Shown: in pieces, positions 45,728-58,000 of the stretch
How the letters are laid out: each line of letters opens with the position of its first letter
How positions within the stretch are numbered: the stretch's first letter is position 1
DNA from: Stropharia rugosoannulata
Lineage: Eukaryota > Basidiomycota > Agaricomycetes > Agaricales > Strophariaceae
Direction of reading: 5' to 3'
NCBI GenBank assembly: GCA_028532985.1
Contig: JANCIK010000004.1
Span: 992,001-1,056,000 of the forward strand
Length of the DNA stretch: 64,000 nt
The notes under the pieces: generated by a model
What the model saw: the letters and a program-made list of their open reading frames with translations, nothing else
What the model was told of the DNA's origin: nothing
Databases searched by the model: none
Position numbers and translations under genes: made by a program

Positions 45728-48700
45728 ATGCATCGTTTCCAACCTATTCGATCTTCTTCTCCTCCAACGAGGCCTCATCCACTAGATACATCAATTGTCA
45801 CTGACATAACACAGTCAGCCAGTGGAACAGTGGCACCGGAGCTACAGCACCTGACGGCAGACGACATAGATATTCTTGATGCAGTAATTAAACGCGCTGG
45901 ACCTACTGCATCCACGTTCTTTACAGTCTTTAAAGCCTACTCGGACGTACTACAGGAGCGTGGCTTGGATCCTACAGAGGTTGTCTACTATGGAAAGCTG
46001 CTAAAAATCGGAACACTGAAAGGGAAGAACTGGGTCGACAAATGGGAGACAGTTAAAGCGCAGGGGACTCAAGTGAGTCTGTAGTTAATAGTTTTGACCC
46101 TTACTTCTACTTATCTGCATCTTTAGAGACCGCCAGTTCCCATTGAACAAAGCTTCCAGACAGATTATACCATCCGTCCGTATGCCCCGTCAGAAAGTCA
46201 GCTGTCCGATGATCAGTATTCCAGCGTCTCGCAACTGCAAGCGTCCAGGAGGTACAAAACTCAACATCAACCAGTCCGCAGAACCGAAATTCGTCGACCT
46301 ATATCAGTACCCACGGCAGCGAAACCAATTGTGCAGGCAGCAGAGAAGATAGCGACCAGCCACCAAAAGAAATTCTCGCTTGACGAGAAGGAGTTTCCCA
46401 TTCTTGCATCTATCGCGAAGAGAACGAAGGCTATGAAAGAAGTATCACCTGTGCACACCTCTGAGGATGATGGGCAGAGCTCTTCTCCTGTTCCTCCGTC
46501 TTACAAATCCACGACATTCGAATTGACCCTACCAACTATGACTCCTCACAGTAACGCTCGTCCTGAAAGACGGATACTTCCTACGAGTTTGACGGCGGGA
46601 AATATGCGGCAAAACGTACCTGCCTCTAAACAGAAGGGCAAGGCTGTGGATCTAGATGATGCTTGGAAGAATGTTAAATTAGAGCAAGATGAAAAGTTTG
46701 CAGACAAATATTGCGAGGAAGTACTTCTAGCTCGCTGCTGGGAGATGTGGAGACAGGGTTTTTTGTGGATCACTGTAAGATTTTATATTTACTGGGCGCA
46801 ACGTATCCATTAAAACATCTACAGACGACTCATCGCCAGATTGGAGAAGCTCGAGATAAGCTGGTCTTGAGGCAATGCATACAGCGATGGAAAGGAAGGG
46901 CGATTTCACAGCACCAGCGAGAGGATGAGCTCGCAAGACGCTTTGACATGCATCGAACAAAGACTGTATGGAAGACATGGCGAGCAAAACTCAAACAGAG
47001 GAGACAAATTGCCTGGCGCAACGACATGCGGCAAAAACTGATAGTCATGAAGGCTAAAACAGATAACCGAATTGTTAAGGAAACGTGGCAACAATGGCGT
47101 CTGCTGCATTTTGGTCATCTTGCAAACCTTCGTTACGAGACAAATCTAATGGCACGGTGCTATGCGTTTTGGCGAAATAGACTATTGCAACAAGATGGCA
47201 TGACCAGTCTGGCTATTCAATTCCTTGAGACTACTCACTTCACCCACCTCCGACAAGCATGGGTCAAATGGAAAGATGCAATGATCAACCGGAGAAACGA
47301 ACGATCTGTGGTGCAGAGTGTCAATTACAGAATCCTGGTCAATAGCTTCGACACGTGGAGAAAACAAATGTGAGTAAAGTCTGCGTGCTTGAAAAATTTC
47401 TTTCGTATATCAACTGGGATTCATAGGGCGTCGGTCAAAGTGGCAAACTCATTCCGAGACGAGATGATCATCAAGTTCTTCTTTTCCAGATGGAAAGGGC
47501 ATTTGCGTATCATCAAAGTGCGTACCTTACAGTAAAGTGACGGAAAAGGTCTTAGCTAATGCACTCAATAGGCTCTCGAAAATAGAGCCGATAAGCACCT
47601 GCTTCGTCAAGATGGATCCTTGCTCCGTGCCATCGTTCGAATATGGAGAGCTAGAACGAGGGGAGTGGTACTGGAACAAGCTGAAACTGTCAAGGTTATG
47701 AAAAAAGCATGGCGTCAATGGCAACAGAAAATTGAAAGCCATAATAATCGACTAGGCATGTAATCTCGTTTGATGCTTGTACATGCTCTCATCCCCTCTA
47801 TAGATTTAGCAACCAAATTTTTGCGAGGTACTGATACCCGTATTGCAGCTTCCGCTCTGGTTCGTTGGCACCAAGTCCTTACCACGCATCGCAATGCACA
47901 CCAATATGCTGTCGAATTTCACGCATCACATCTGTGCGCTAGGGCTCTTTTACTTTGGCGCCTTCGCTTAAGGGACAATCATCAATCAGCCAAAGTGGCG
48001 AGATGGGCCAATCGGTACTTCATGACACGGAGAGCGTGGAAGACCTGGGTAGCTGCTATGGAAGAGAAAAGGCGACAGGATCGGCTCAAACAATGGGAAC
48101 TTTCTAGACTTCATAAAATCATGAATGGTGTGTCTTCCCAAACCATTTCTGTTCTAGATGCTGACTCTTTTTCAAGCGTGGCGAAATCGGACGAAGGAAA
48201 GTCGATATTTTAAACAATGTGAAACTATTGTAAAGGAGTGTGTTACCAAGGTAAGAAAATTGCAAATCAACTTCATCCACCACTAATTTTCACTCGAAGC
48301 GGATTATCTCGAACACTCTTACTCACTGGACGAATCGAGTCATAGAGATAAAATCACTGGAACTGGATGTAGTACATCGATACGATGTCTCGCTTAAGAA
48401 GTGCGTTATCCCCTGACGTGACCACTACATTACGTCTTTTACTAAAATCGCTTAGATCTGCCTTCATGAAATGGAAAATGTGCCATCAAAAGCGCATTGA
48501 AGCTGTCAGTTTACTGGAAAACTATCTTTTGGTGAAACAAGAAGGTAAATATTAGCCTACGCCTCATTTACTTGTGCTAAACATGTTTTAAAGATGTCCT
48601 CCGACGTGCTTTCCAACGGTGGTTGGCTGTCAAGCGAGCTGTCGAACATAGACGGATAAACCATCAAAAGAAAGAAGCTCACCTTCGTCAAGTAGCTATC

Positions 48701-49776
48701 ACGTCGGCTTGGGAGCGATGGCGGGAACGGTTCAAAGAAGAGAAATTACGTCCCCTGGTACGTTTCAATCTAACCAAGGCATTGTTTCATACTCACTTCT
48801 ACTCGCATCCAGGAATACGAACTTATTTTAGCTAACCAGCGGAATACACTGAGTTGGGCATTCACCATCTGGCTATCCAAAACTTATGTATGTGGCAACT
48901 AATTTTAGACATCTCGAATTCTATCTTACCTTCCCCCAGTCTTTGCCGGCTGTCAGATTCCATTCAAAGAATATTAAAAGGAAAGTTTTCCAGAAATGGA
49001 GAAACGAAATGCCGAACGCGCTACGAGTCAAAAAGGCCCGGGAAACTCACCGATACAACACAATTGGTAAGAATGAACACATAGCCTTACGCAGCACGAT
49101 ATTGAGCGCCGTTTTCTAGTTAGGACGTTTGAGAAATGGGTGCAGGCTTACAAGACAAAGATTACTCTCAAGGCTGTTGCGTAAGTGAATAATTTAGTTT
49201 TTGGGAGCTGTGACTGATCGAAATCTCAGACGAGCGAAGTCCCTCCGTCTGCCAACTACCTCTCCTCGACAAGTTGTGACAAAATCTCGGCCTCTGTATG
49301 TCCAAGGGGGCTACTCTCGCAGGCCCGCATCCAGTGACGACGAAGAGAGTCAGCTGGATGATATCCCTGTGGCAGAACCTGCGAAAATGCCTAGCAGGAT
49401 TCCACCACCACGAGCTGGGAGAGCGCGATCAGAAAGGAGCCCGACACGCTCTGAATACGCACAGTCCAGTAGTCATCAAGTGGATGACATCGTTGACATT
49501 CCTAGAAGATCGTATTTGTCAAGACCAGAATTCAGGAGAGCCAAACCGCGGTCAGAACGGAGCGTCCCGCGCTCTGACTACGGACTGTCAGAAGCGCGCC
49601 AACAAAGTCCCGTTCGGTCTATTATTTCATTGCCAGACAGGAATCTGAACGGTCCACGTTCGAGTGGGAGCGTTGCGGGATCAACTAATCTGCCCAGGCG
49701 GAGAGCCGCTGCTGAAGGGGGCACACTTTGGACAGCCATTAAAGATCTTCCACCGCGACGTCCCCGAAATCTATAA
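45728..49776 (+). CDS. SFI1: Sfi1-like centrin-binding spindle pole body protein
   Basis: After a folded N-terminal segment (~115 residues; LTADDIDILDAVIKRAGPTA, then GRNW-type turns) and a low-complexity linker, the protein carries about twenty repeats of the Sfi1 pattern: a bulky or Ala residue, three residues, Trp and a basic tail. Examples are CWEMWRQGF, CIQRWKGRA, VWKTWRAKL, TWQQWRLLH, CYAFWRNRL, AWVKWKDAM, AWRQWQQKI, ALVRWHQVL, ALLLWRLRL, AWKTWVAAM, AFMKWKMCH, AFQRWLAVK, AWERWRERF and VFQKWRNEM. Each repeat binds one centrin, so the rod forms the half-bridge of the spindle pole body. The C-terminal ~190 residues are basic and Ser/Arg/Pro-rich, with repeated RSERS and RSEY phrases that look like kinase sites. 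More than ten short introns are needed. Confidence 0.9.
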
Positions 49777-49978
49777 CCCTTTCATTTGCATTGCCGGATT
49801 ATTTAATTTATGGAGTTATTTATTCATGCTACCATTGCTCTCTTGTTTTCGACCATTGCTCGTATAGTAGTGTACTATAGATCCGATGCATAATACGTAT
49901 CTTGAATTGCATGTAACCTGGGATCTGAATCACTAAAGATTGGTCCAAAGGCCGGCATCAACTGAGCTCACTCAGGAG

Positions 49979-50272
49979 TTACGAGTTGCGGTAATACTGC
50001 CAGCCCACCCAGTTGGCTATAACAAAGTAAGACGTGGTGGGTATAAGGAGCAGTACAAAGTATTTGTAATGGGTGTCCTGTGCCAGCCAATCCAAGACCT
50101 GAGACGGTGAACATAGAGCCATATATGTTGAAACAGGATATTGACGCACTACTAGTCCGGTCAGGGGTAAGAATGCGCTAAATAGCACCGCATAGCTGGC
50201 GACCAAGAAGAAGAGAACCGAGGATGAGATTATAAGACGACCTGCGTTTCTGCTCAGCGCATCGCGAAGCAT
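49979..50272 (-). CDS. PIG-Y-like subunit of GPI-GlcNAc transferase
   Basis: Two exons (50272-50153 and 50098-49979) give exactly 79 residues, close to human PIG-Y (71). Two membrane segments are visible: LIISSSVLFFLVASYAVLFS and FVLLLIPTTSYFVIANWVGW, joined by LPLTGLVLDWLAQDTHYKY. The end WVGWQYYRNS parallels WMGIKLFRHN of PIG-Y as I recall it. PIG-Y (yeast Eri1) is part of the ER complex that transfers GlcNAc to phosphatidylinositol, the first step of GPI anchor synthesis. The 54-nt intron is a multiple of three and contains no stop, so retention would insert 18 residues in the lumenal or cytosolic loop. The window also encodes two candidate GPI-anchored proteins, but that is not evidence of linkage. 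Confidence 0.62.
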   Translation of the reverse strand: MLRDALSRNAGRLIISSSVLFFLVASYAVLFSAFLPLTGLVVRQYPVSTYMALCSPSQVLDWLAQDTHYKYFVLLLIPTTSYFVIANWVGWQYYRNS

Positions 50273-50413
50273 AGGCGCCGACCGTGGTTGGTGGTATGAG
50301 GGTTGGTCCTGGGAAAGAAGATGGAGCTAGATAGCTAGCGTTTAATATTATGTAACCACTTCTGTCTGACGACGGAGCAACGACGGAGGCCCACTGTTCA
50401 GAGTCGTATCACC
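50273..50413. promoter_or_regulatory. Compact divergent promoter, PIG-Y-like / coiled-coil gene
   Basis: Only 141 bp separate the two start codons, so the genes probably share promoter DNA. Confidence 0.4.
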
Positions 50414-50901
50414 ATGAGCCACATACCAGAACACGAGTCGGCGCCCCAGGACACATACGGGTACTGTCCATTCATCCATCCACTGCGGCGGAGTGTGGCC
50501 GGCAGGCTAGTCTGATTATGATCCACAGGGCCCCCCACTCCGAGGAGCTGGAGCGAAAAGGAGAAGCCGACCACGCCCCCGTCGTCGACCTGCCTGAGAT
50601 ACCGTCCACGGATCTTAGCCTGGACTTCGCGACGTTTATCGACCCAGAGTCCGTCGAGTGCGTCCCTTTCACTTTTATTTCCACATCGAGCTAACCCGAT
50701 GTCACACGATCCGGCAGGGGGCAGAAGATCCAGAAACGGGCATCGAACGTGATGAAGCTCGCGCAGGAGAACGAAAAGCTCAAGGCAGAGCTCAAGGCGA
50801 TGACCGACCGCCTGGAGGCGGCGGAGCGCGCGGCGGCGGCGCGGCGGAGGGAGCAGCAGATGCACCGCGAGCAGAAAATCATGGAGGAGCCGTCGTCGTA
50901 G
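50414..50901 (+). CDS. Small coiled-coil protein
   Basis: Three exons (50414-50460, 50529-50657, 50718-50901) give exactly 119 residues. The N-terminal half is acidic and probably disordered (HSEELERKGEADHAPVVDLP, then DLSLDFATFIDPESVE). The C-terminal half is a long charged helix (KLAQENEKLKAELKAMTDRL, EAAERAAAARRREQQMHREQ) with Leu/Met heptads, a likely dimeric coiled coil. No DNA-binding basic region precedes the heptads, so it is not a plain bZIP. Function unknown. The clean splice sum and GC-rich codon use support a real gene. Confidence 0.65.
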
Positions 50902-51258
50902 TCGTCATGCATGCACATGAGTCGGGGAAAGGACACAGAAATCGGGAAACGCTGCGCCACGGGAAAAAATCTGCAAGGAAATATATGTAACTCTACTGCT
51001 AATTTATCACTACATACGCGTCAGAGGGCGGGGTGGGGCTGCATCGGAGACAATACCATAGCGTATATACCATATGGAAACAATGCACGCAGAGCGATTC
51101 ATGCCCAACTAGAAATTAACATGCGCGTCTTGGAGAAGGGTGGGGCGATATGCGATGGGAAGTGCAGATGTCTTGTCCGTATCGATCTCGCTAGTACATA
51201 AGCAGGGTCACAGGTCCTCCACAATCCCCCACTCCCTCTCTCCCCTCTCACCACCGTC

Positions 51259-53023
51259 ATGGCCTTTCGCAGACCCTCAGAACGCCGCGCCTCCAGTCGC
51301 CGCAGCTCCACGACTGACCAGTCGCGGCGCCCGTCTATCGACCCTTCGCGCCTTGTGCGCATGGACAAGTGCATATAATCAGTCAACACCATGGGTCTGT
51401 GCTAACAGTTCTTATCAAGGGTCTCAGCTATTGGGGGCTCAGATGACTTTAATGTCGTCTTTGTTGGCGCGGGAAATATCATGTTTGGTGCGCTGGCCTA
51501 TGTCTAAAGTGAATTCAAAGCTAACACGCTACAGGATCTGACGAGGGACCATGGAACCACTCTTTCCGCTTCGAACAGTCAGTTACTACCCTATAGCTAT
51601 ATTCCTCAATAGTTAACCTCATCACAGCAAACTTGGCCCGCGTCTCAAGGTCGTAGCTCTAATCGACCCTGCCATTGAACGCGCCACTGCTGTTCTGCAG
51701 AAGAAATGCGAGTCGTTCGTCGTGTCCGCATACCGCGACACGCGCGTGTTCAAGAGCTTCGACGACTACGTGCGCAACATGAATCCGCGCGAAAAGCCCA
51801 AGGCATTCATCGTTGGCACGCCGCCTATGTACCGCGGATCCCTGAAGCCAGGCAGGGACTTGGAGCTGCAGATTCTGCAACATTTCCCCGGCGTGGCCAT
51901 GTTCATTGAGAAGCCCATCGCCACAGGCCCTGAGGACGAGATCCACGATGGGTTCAAGATTGCAAAGATGATCAGTGACTCCAACACCATATGCTCAGTG
52001 GGGTAGCGCGAATCCTTTTGCCTTCGGCGATTCACTATCTGAATGACGCGTGTTCCAGATATATGTTGCGCTATCTCAAGGAAGTGCAGATGATGAAGCA
52101 GATTATCAACGAAAACAACCTCACCGTGATGACCACTGTCGCCCGCTATGCATGTGCATACGAGTCTATCGCGAAGCCGGACTGGTGGGACAAATCTAAA
52201 AGGTAAATATCGCCAGCTACCCCGCACGCCGTGTGTTCTATTCATGGACCAGCTGATGACGTATTGTTTTGATTAATTAGTGCCGGCCCGGTCATTGAAC
52301 AAGGGACGCACTTTTGTGATTTGTCGCGCTACTTTGGTGGTGAAGTCGATGTCGAGAGCGTCCAAGCGCATTCACTTGAATTCGATGAGCCAGCCGGTCA
52401 GCTTTCCAAGATGCAGATCGACGAGTCGAAAATCCCGCCTGAGAATCGTATCCCGCGTGTCACAACCGCTGTTTGGTACGGCGCTTAATTGGAGGGACCG
52501 TATTTTACTGACTGTTTGCAACAGGAAATACGAAAATGGTGCTGTAGGAAACTTCACGCACCTCGCGGTTCTGCAAGGCCATGACTACAGCTGTGAATTC
52601 GAAGTTTATGCCGATGGATATTCGTTGAGGTAAGTGTAGCATGGTGCCCGGCGCTTATTCACATTTACCCGTGCATATGTAGGCTCGTGAACCCTTATGT
52701 ACAGCCCGTCCTGTACGTTAGGAAGCCCGGTGACGATAATGAGACCACAATACGCTTCCCGGATGACGACCCGTTCTTCTCTGAGGTTTCCAACCTGATC
52801 GACATTATTGAAGACATCGAAGAGGATCCCGAGGCCGCACAGATTCTCAGCTCCTATGAAGGTGATAACCCTAGTCCATACGTATGAATGCTGCCATTCT
52901 GACAGACGCATAGATGCCGTGCGGACGTATGAGCTGACGTGGGCTATTCGCAAAGCCAGTGAGAAATCGCGAGAGGCAAGGCTGAACAAAGCTAAACCAG
53001 AGGAGACGGCTGCTGCTGCTTAA
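51259..53023 (+). CDS. Gfo/Idh/MocA-family oxidoreductase
   Basis: The NAD(P)-binding lead is NVVFVGAGNIMFG, with the expected G-x-G-x-x motif, in an exon that follows a Ser/Arg-rich N-terminus (residues 1-35, RRPSERRASSRRSS). It continues LGPRLKVVALIDPAIERATA, KAFIVGTPPMYRG, and the family motif MFIEKPIATGPEDE with the catalytic Lys in EKP. Later segments VGYMLRYLKEVQMMKQI, AGPVIEQGTHFCDLSRYFGG and YENGAVGNFTHLAVLQGHDY fit the C-terminal alpha/beta domain. Six introns or so are used; the last acceptor must be the AG at 52913, since the nearer one gives a TAG. Substrate is unknown; similar fungal proteins are annotated as NAD-binding Rossmann oxidoreductases. The Ser/Arg lead may be a regulatory tail or an overlong start; an internal in-frame ATG begins MDKVSAIGG. 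Confidence 0.85.
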
Positions 53024-53364
53024 AATTTGAACTTGGATTAAAGAGACGAGAGATTAGGAATTTACTGTTGTATTAGAATCAACGAACTTGAGTGATCTTA
53101 CTGTACGGAGAATCAATTCCATGGCACTTTCTTGAGAAACTTGGGAGAGCCCGGCTTATCTTCAGAAATTCAGTATCTTGATATTGTGGTTGCCAATTTA
53201 AAAGTTGTTAATACCAGTAATAACGATCCAACGTTCAATACCTGAGCCGTGTATTTACAGATGAGTAGATTATGACTTTACAAAATTTGGGAACATAACT
53301 GGACCTGGGTATTATACTTGATACATATGCTGTTTACGAGACTTCAACTTTCTTAAAAGGTGTT
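53024..53364. other. Convergent intergenic region
   Basis: 341 AT-rich bases between the oxidoreductase stop and the aprataxin stop. Nothing else is seen. Confidence 0.5.
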
Positions 53365-54690
53365 CTACTCTGCTTTTGGAGCTTCCCCTTCTTCCTCAGG
53401 CTTAGCCTTCTTCGTCTCTTTCTCAGGTTCGTCTGGTTTTACCTTGTCTTCTTGAACCTCTCTCTTTCTCTTGGTGTGGACCGTGCGCTTCTTCCGCAGC
53501 GCTTCCCACTCATCGTCTAAATGTTGCTTAAGCGCAGGAATATTTTTCATCTCGCTGTTGCAGTGGAAGCACGTCAATGCCTCCTTCAATTTAGGCTCGT
53601 AGTTCTTCGGCGTCAGCTGCTTGACCTGCGGAACGACATGGTTGGGGTTGGGGTTTAGCAGAACCCCACGAGTTGGACGGAGCGCACTCACCATGCTCGC
53701 GTAGTAAGTTGGCTCGGCGTCGAACCAGGACAGCACGTCGTCGATGTGCAGAAAGAACCCCAGCTTGGGGTGGAACGAGTTGTAGTGTTTCTTGTGCTTC
53801 AGCTTCTCGGAGCACAGGTCCGCAGATACGATGTGCAGGTGCAGATGCCTTTTACATCGCAGTCAGTATTAGAGAGGGGGGCGTAAAGGTGGGACATACA
53901 CCATCGACGGCGCGGCGTGGAACCCCGTCCACACGTCCCACTTGAAGCCGTACATCCGGACCATCTCAGCCTGCACCTCCTCTCGCACCGCACGCGCCTC
54001 GTCCGCGAGCGCAGCCACGACCACACGCGCTTCAGCCCTGTCCCCGCGCAGCAGGCTCTGCAGGCTCTCCAAGCGCTCCGCCCCGAGCCCCGTGGCGAGG
54101 ATGCGCGGCAGCACAAGGAAGTGGAACTTGGCCTTGGGGAACGCGTCAAATATCGTGATCGTATCTTCTGAGCTCTTGAACCGGATCGCGGGCGGGAGCG
54201 ACTCGGGCGCGCGGCGCGCGTACGTCTGCAGGACCTTGAGCGCGGACATGAGGTGCAGGTTGAGGGCGGATGACGAAGCCGCACCTTGTGGCCGATCCTG
54301 GGACTTGATGACCTCGCCCACGCGCCCATCGTGACTCGCCAGCGCGTTATGCCACGCGATGGCCTCCCTCAGCGTCTCCGCCCTGCGCTCCCGGTCGCGC
54401 CGCTGCTTGCCCTTGCCCGCCTTCGCGGCGGCTTTCAGTTCTGGCTGGTCAGACTCGGAGGCGTTGCTGATCCACTGTGTGACTTTGCGGAAGAGCTCCT
54501 CGACGCTCAGGTCGCTCAGGAAGCGGAAGTTGAGCAAAGAGGCGCCCACTTTGAGCCGTGCGACGACTGTGTCTTGATCAAAGTCGCGAAGGGCTTGCAG
54601 GGTTTGCTCATCGGTTGAAAGCCATTCAAGCAGCTGTTCCCTGGTCAAGACGGAAACTTTATACACCTCCATCTCAGTTGCAGCGAACAT
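53365..54690 (-). CDS. HNT3: Aprataxin (Hnt3-like) with long N-terminal extension
   Basis: Two exons; the junction follows ATG GT at about 53900 and yields SMVHLHLHIVSADL, the HIT active-site triad. The HIT domain starts near LKVLQTYARRAPESLPPAIR and includes SSEDTITIFDAFPKAKFHFL followed by VLPR. The C-terminal zinc finger LTCFHCNSEMKNIPALKQHL then DDEW and a basic tail (KKRTVHTKRKREV) complete the aprataxin plan. The enzyme removes AMP from aborted DNA ligation ends in the nucleus. The odd feature is ~155 residues ahead of the HIT domain (MEVYKVSVLTREQLLEWLST, LSVEELFRKVTQWISNAS, then a basic KAGKGKQRRDRERR patch). Yeast Hnt3 lacks it and human aprataxin has an FHA domain there, which this does not resemble. 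A downstream start (MSALKVL) is possible. Confidence 0.87.
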
Positions 54691-55029
54691 AAAGCGGACA
54701 ATACTGCTACACCCAGCGCCAAACGTTTAATTACGACTTATATAAGCAATTGCATGCAGGACCGACTTGGAGGATCGTCATGCGAGCAGGAAATTGTGGG
54801 GATAAAAAAACATAAACTACATAGTCGTGTTTTACAAGTGAGTATATGCGCCTTTTTATGCTACTAGACTACAAAGTGCGGGACCGCTAGCCAAAAATTA
54901 CAGATGTATAAAGTGGTGGCTAAGAAAACAAGAAGAACTGATACCTATATGCAATAGTGAAACGTGGGATAGTATACATACGATGTCAGGGAGAATACGA
55001 TGAAAGCTTTAATCATATAATGGAAATTG
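54691..55029. other. Intergenic, aprataxin promoter
   Basis: 339 bp between the aprataxin start and the Gyp7 stop. AT-rich, no gene. Confidence 0.5.
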
Positions 55030-58000
55030 TCATGAGTGTGTCGTCTTCAACAGATCACGGAGTTCCTCCGAGAGGTGGAGAGCAGAAAGATCGGTCGCCG
55101 CGAGCTTTGCTGCCGCGGGTGCATTCCGATTCCGCAGCACACTTGCACTTGCACTCGGATTGGGCTTCGTCGTTTGCTCGGCCTTCCGCCGGTCGATGTC
55201 GGCGACTATTTGCGAGAATGACAGGAAGAGCACTTCCGCTTGACTAAGCGTAGTATCCAGCTCGATAGTCATGCTCAACTCGTTGCAGTACTGAATGAAT
55301 ACCCGTTCAGTTAGCCTCCAATATCCGATGATAAAAAGAAAAGAGATGGTTACCTTGAGGATTTCATCAAACTGTTCGGGTAGAAGAGAAGAATGAGTTA
55401 ATAAGTAATTCATTTGAAGGAGAAAGTAAAGCGGCACACCTCTACGAGATATCGAAGAATCATGTCGCGGTGGGATTCAAGGACTGCGAGAGCGATGAAA
55501 AGAACGAAGCCAGATGTGTAATAGTCTGTCCATAGCACTTCCCATAACCGTAGAACATCATCGAATGGAAATTCACGCTTGAAGGAAATCAGCACCCATC
55601 TAACGACGAGAAGTGAGCTTATGGTTGACGGTAATAAACAAAGACACGTACCGGAAGCAGAAGAACAAGTTCAAAGATTCGGTTTTCTCTGTTACCATCC
55701 GTGTTAGTGATTTGTGTAGCAAACTCTCGTAAATAACGCACCTAGGTGTCTGAACAACTCCGGGTCCATAACTTCAATGAGCTGCTGCAGAGTCGACAGC
55801 TGCTTCTTCATCCCGCTCTGATCGCGCAAGAAATTCTGCTTCTACATATCGCATGAACAGAAGGCCAAAACTCACGTAACGAACAAACTCACCATCCGAT
55901 TCATAACCTCCACGAAGCACCAAAACGTCATCTCCTCATTCCCGCCCATGACGACGTATATCGGCGCGCACAAATCCGACATCCCCTGGACATAGCCTAC
56001 GTGACACAGGGTTCAGACACAGGACAAGGAACACGTCTATGCTCACGGAGCGGTAGGACATACCCAGTTCCTTCTCGTAGAAGTTGTACGTCAACAGGAT
56101 CGCCGCGAGCCGGTCGACGTGCTCGTTGCTCGGCGACTGCGCGCCGATGTCGTTCATCGTTGGCGAGATTATCGAGTACGGCCGTTGCGGCGCCTTCTCG
56201 TCGTCCAGGTCGGTCGTCGGTATCTGCGCTGGAGCAGAGAACATCGGCTGGCTTCTGTCTGTCCGCCGGCAGTCGACGTCTATTCTATGTCGTTCCTAGA
56301 AAAAGTGTTCGATCAAAGGTACAAATTTTCTTAACCACATGAACATACCTCCAGAACCTTGGTGCTTTCAAAGATTTCGGGGACACCACACCACTCGTCT
56401 GTCACTTCGTGGTACTTCCTCCTGCAGAAAGTACGATCAGAAAAGCAGAGTCAAAGATAAATATTATACTTGCTTTTTCGCCTGCCACGCCTCCTCCCTC
56501 TGCAAAGTCGTAGCATTCCACTGCAGCACACCCAGAACAAAGGGCCACACCTTCTGCCTCAGGGTGCCCTTGGGGCTCACCCCCCTGCGGAACACCTCGC
56601 GGCGCATTTCCTCCTCGCTCACCTTCGGCCGCCCATCAGGTGCAAACCATCCCGCCCACGTCTTCTCATCCAGCGGGTGCATCGGGTCGCGCGTCGTCTT
56701 GGGGGTCGGTAAGTTCGCTGTCGAGTGCAGCAATTCAAACACTCCCAGCGCGCTCTCCTCGCCGCCAACCGCGCCCGACGCACCTGCAGGGCCCAACGCC
56801 TGCGCCTCCTGCCTCCGCGCGCGCTCGCCCTCCTCCGCGACGATCCGCGCCCACCGCGCGAGATACACCCGCGCGCTCTCAAACTCGCCCACGCCGCCTT
56901 TCTCCACCCAACTCCCCCACTCCGTCTCCCCGCGCGCGTTTACAAGGCTGCGCACGGGGTCGGGCAGGTGCGGCACGATCGGCTTCGCGAGTGGGTGCGA
57001 GAGGATGTGCTGAGCCGCGTGCCGCGTCGCGCGCGTGATATTCGAGAAGGACTGCAGCAGCGCCATGCGCGCCTGCGACGACGGGTGCTCAGGCGACGTC
57101 GGCGAGCCCAGCGAGCGGTGCAGCACCGACGAGCGCTGTGAGTATGGGTTCGGCGGCGGCGGCGGCGCGCCCGTGCCTGAGGTGCTGAGCGGCCGCGGGC
57201 GGCGGTGCGCAGGGACGGGGGAGTGGGAGTTAGCGTAGGATGATTGGCCAAGGATGTCGTCCACCGCGTCGTCTGCAAAAAGCTGGGTGCTGTGCGCCTC
57301 GATGTCTGCGCGGGAAGGGTCGACGAGGAAGAGCGTGGGCTGGAGCGTGGACCGCAGTAGATGTGCGTAGCTACGGAGGCGGGACAAGAGGTCTTCGCCG
57401 CCCCACGAGTTTATGCTCTTCGGCACATGGGAGGAGCCCTCGGATGGCGGGGGCGGGTACGATGTGACGTTTGATTCCTTGCTCTGCGCGCCCCTCGGGC
57501 TTTGGAATGTGAACGAATGTGACTCGTCGTCGTGGAAATGCAATGTTGGGAGGGTGTCTCCATTGATTAGGTTGATGCCAATAGACCCGTCTGAAACATA
57601 AACAGTTAGTACACTTCTTGATCATGCAAGGCGGACTCACACCAAGAAGAGAGCGACGGCGGGTTGACGATCAGAGAGTATATTGAAGTGAGGGGCACCG
57701 AGAAAGCGTACGACTCTGGTCGCTGCGTGGGCAGATCGATGAACACAATATCTAGAAACAAGCTCAGTGATCACACCAGAAAACATAGGTATGGCACAGC
57801 ATACGACAAGGCACACACCTTCATCCTCTGAGGACGCCGCCTGCTCCTCGACCTTGACAAACTTGTCCCACTCCGCCGTGCCCTTCTCGTTCAACAGGTT
57901 TTCCGGGATCCAGGCAAGCAGGTACACCGGATTCACCGCCTCCTGCACTATAAGTCAGCCTTCAGTCAACGCCCTAGAAGAAAGGCCACCCACCCGCTTA

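Noticed and set aside
50718..50901. bZIP transcription factor
   Set aside because: The helix has Leu/Met heptads but no basic N-x7-R region ahead of them.
56600..57300. Long Arg/Pro-rich open frames opposite the Gyp7 linker
   Set aside because: They reflect the GC-rich linker exon of Gyp7 read on the wrong strand or frame.
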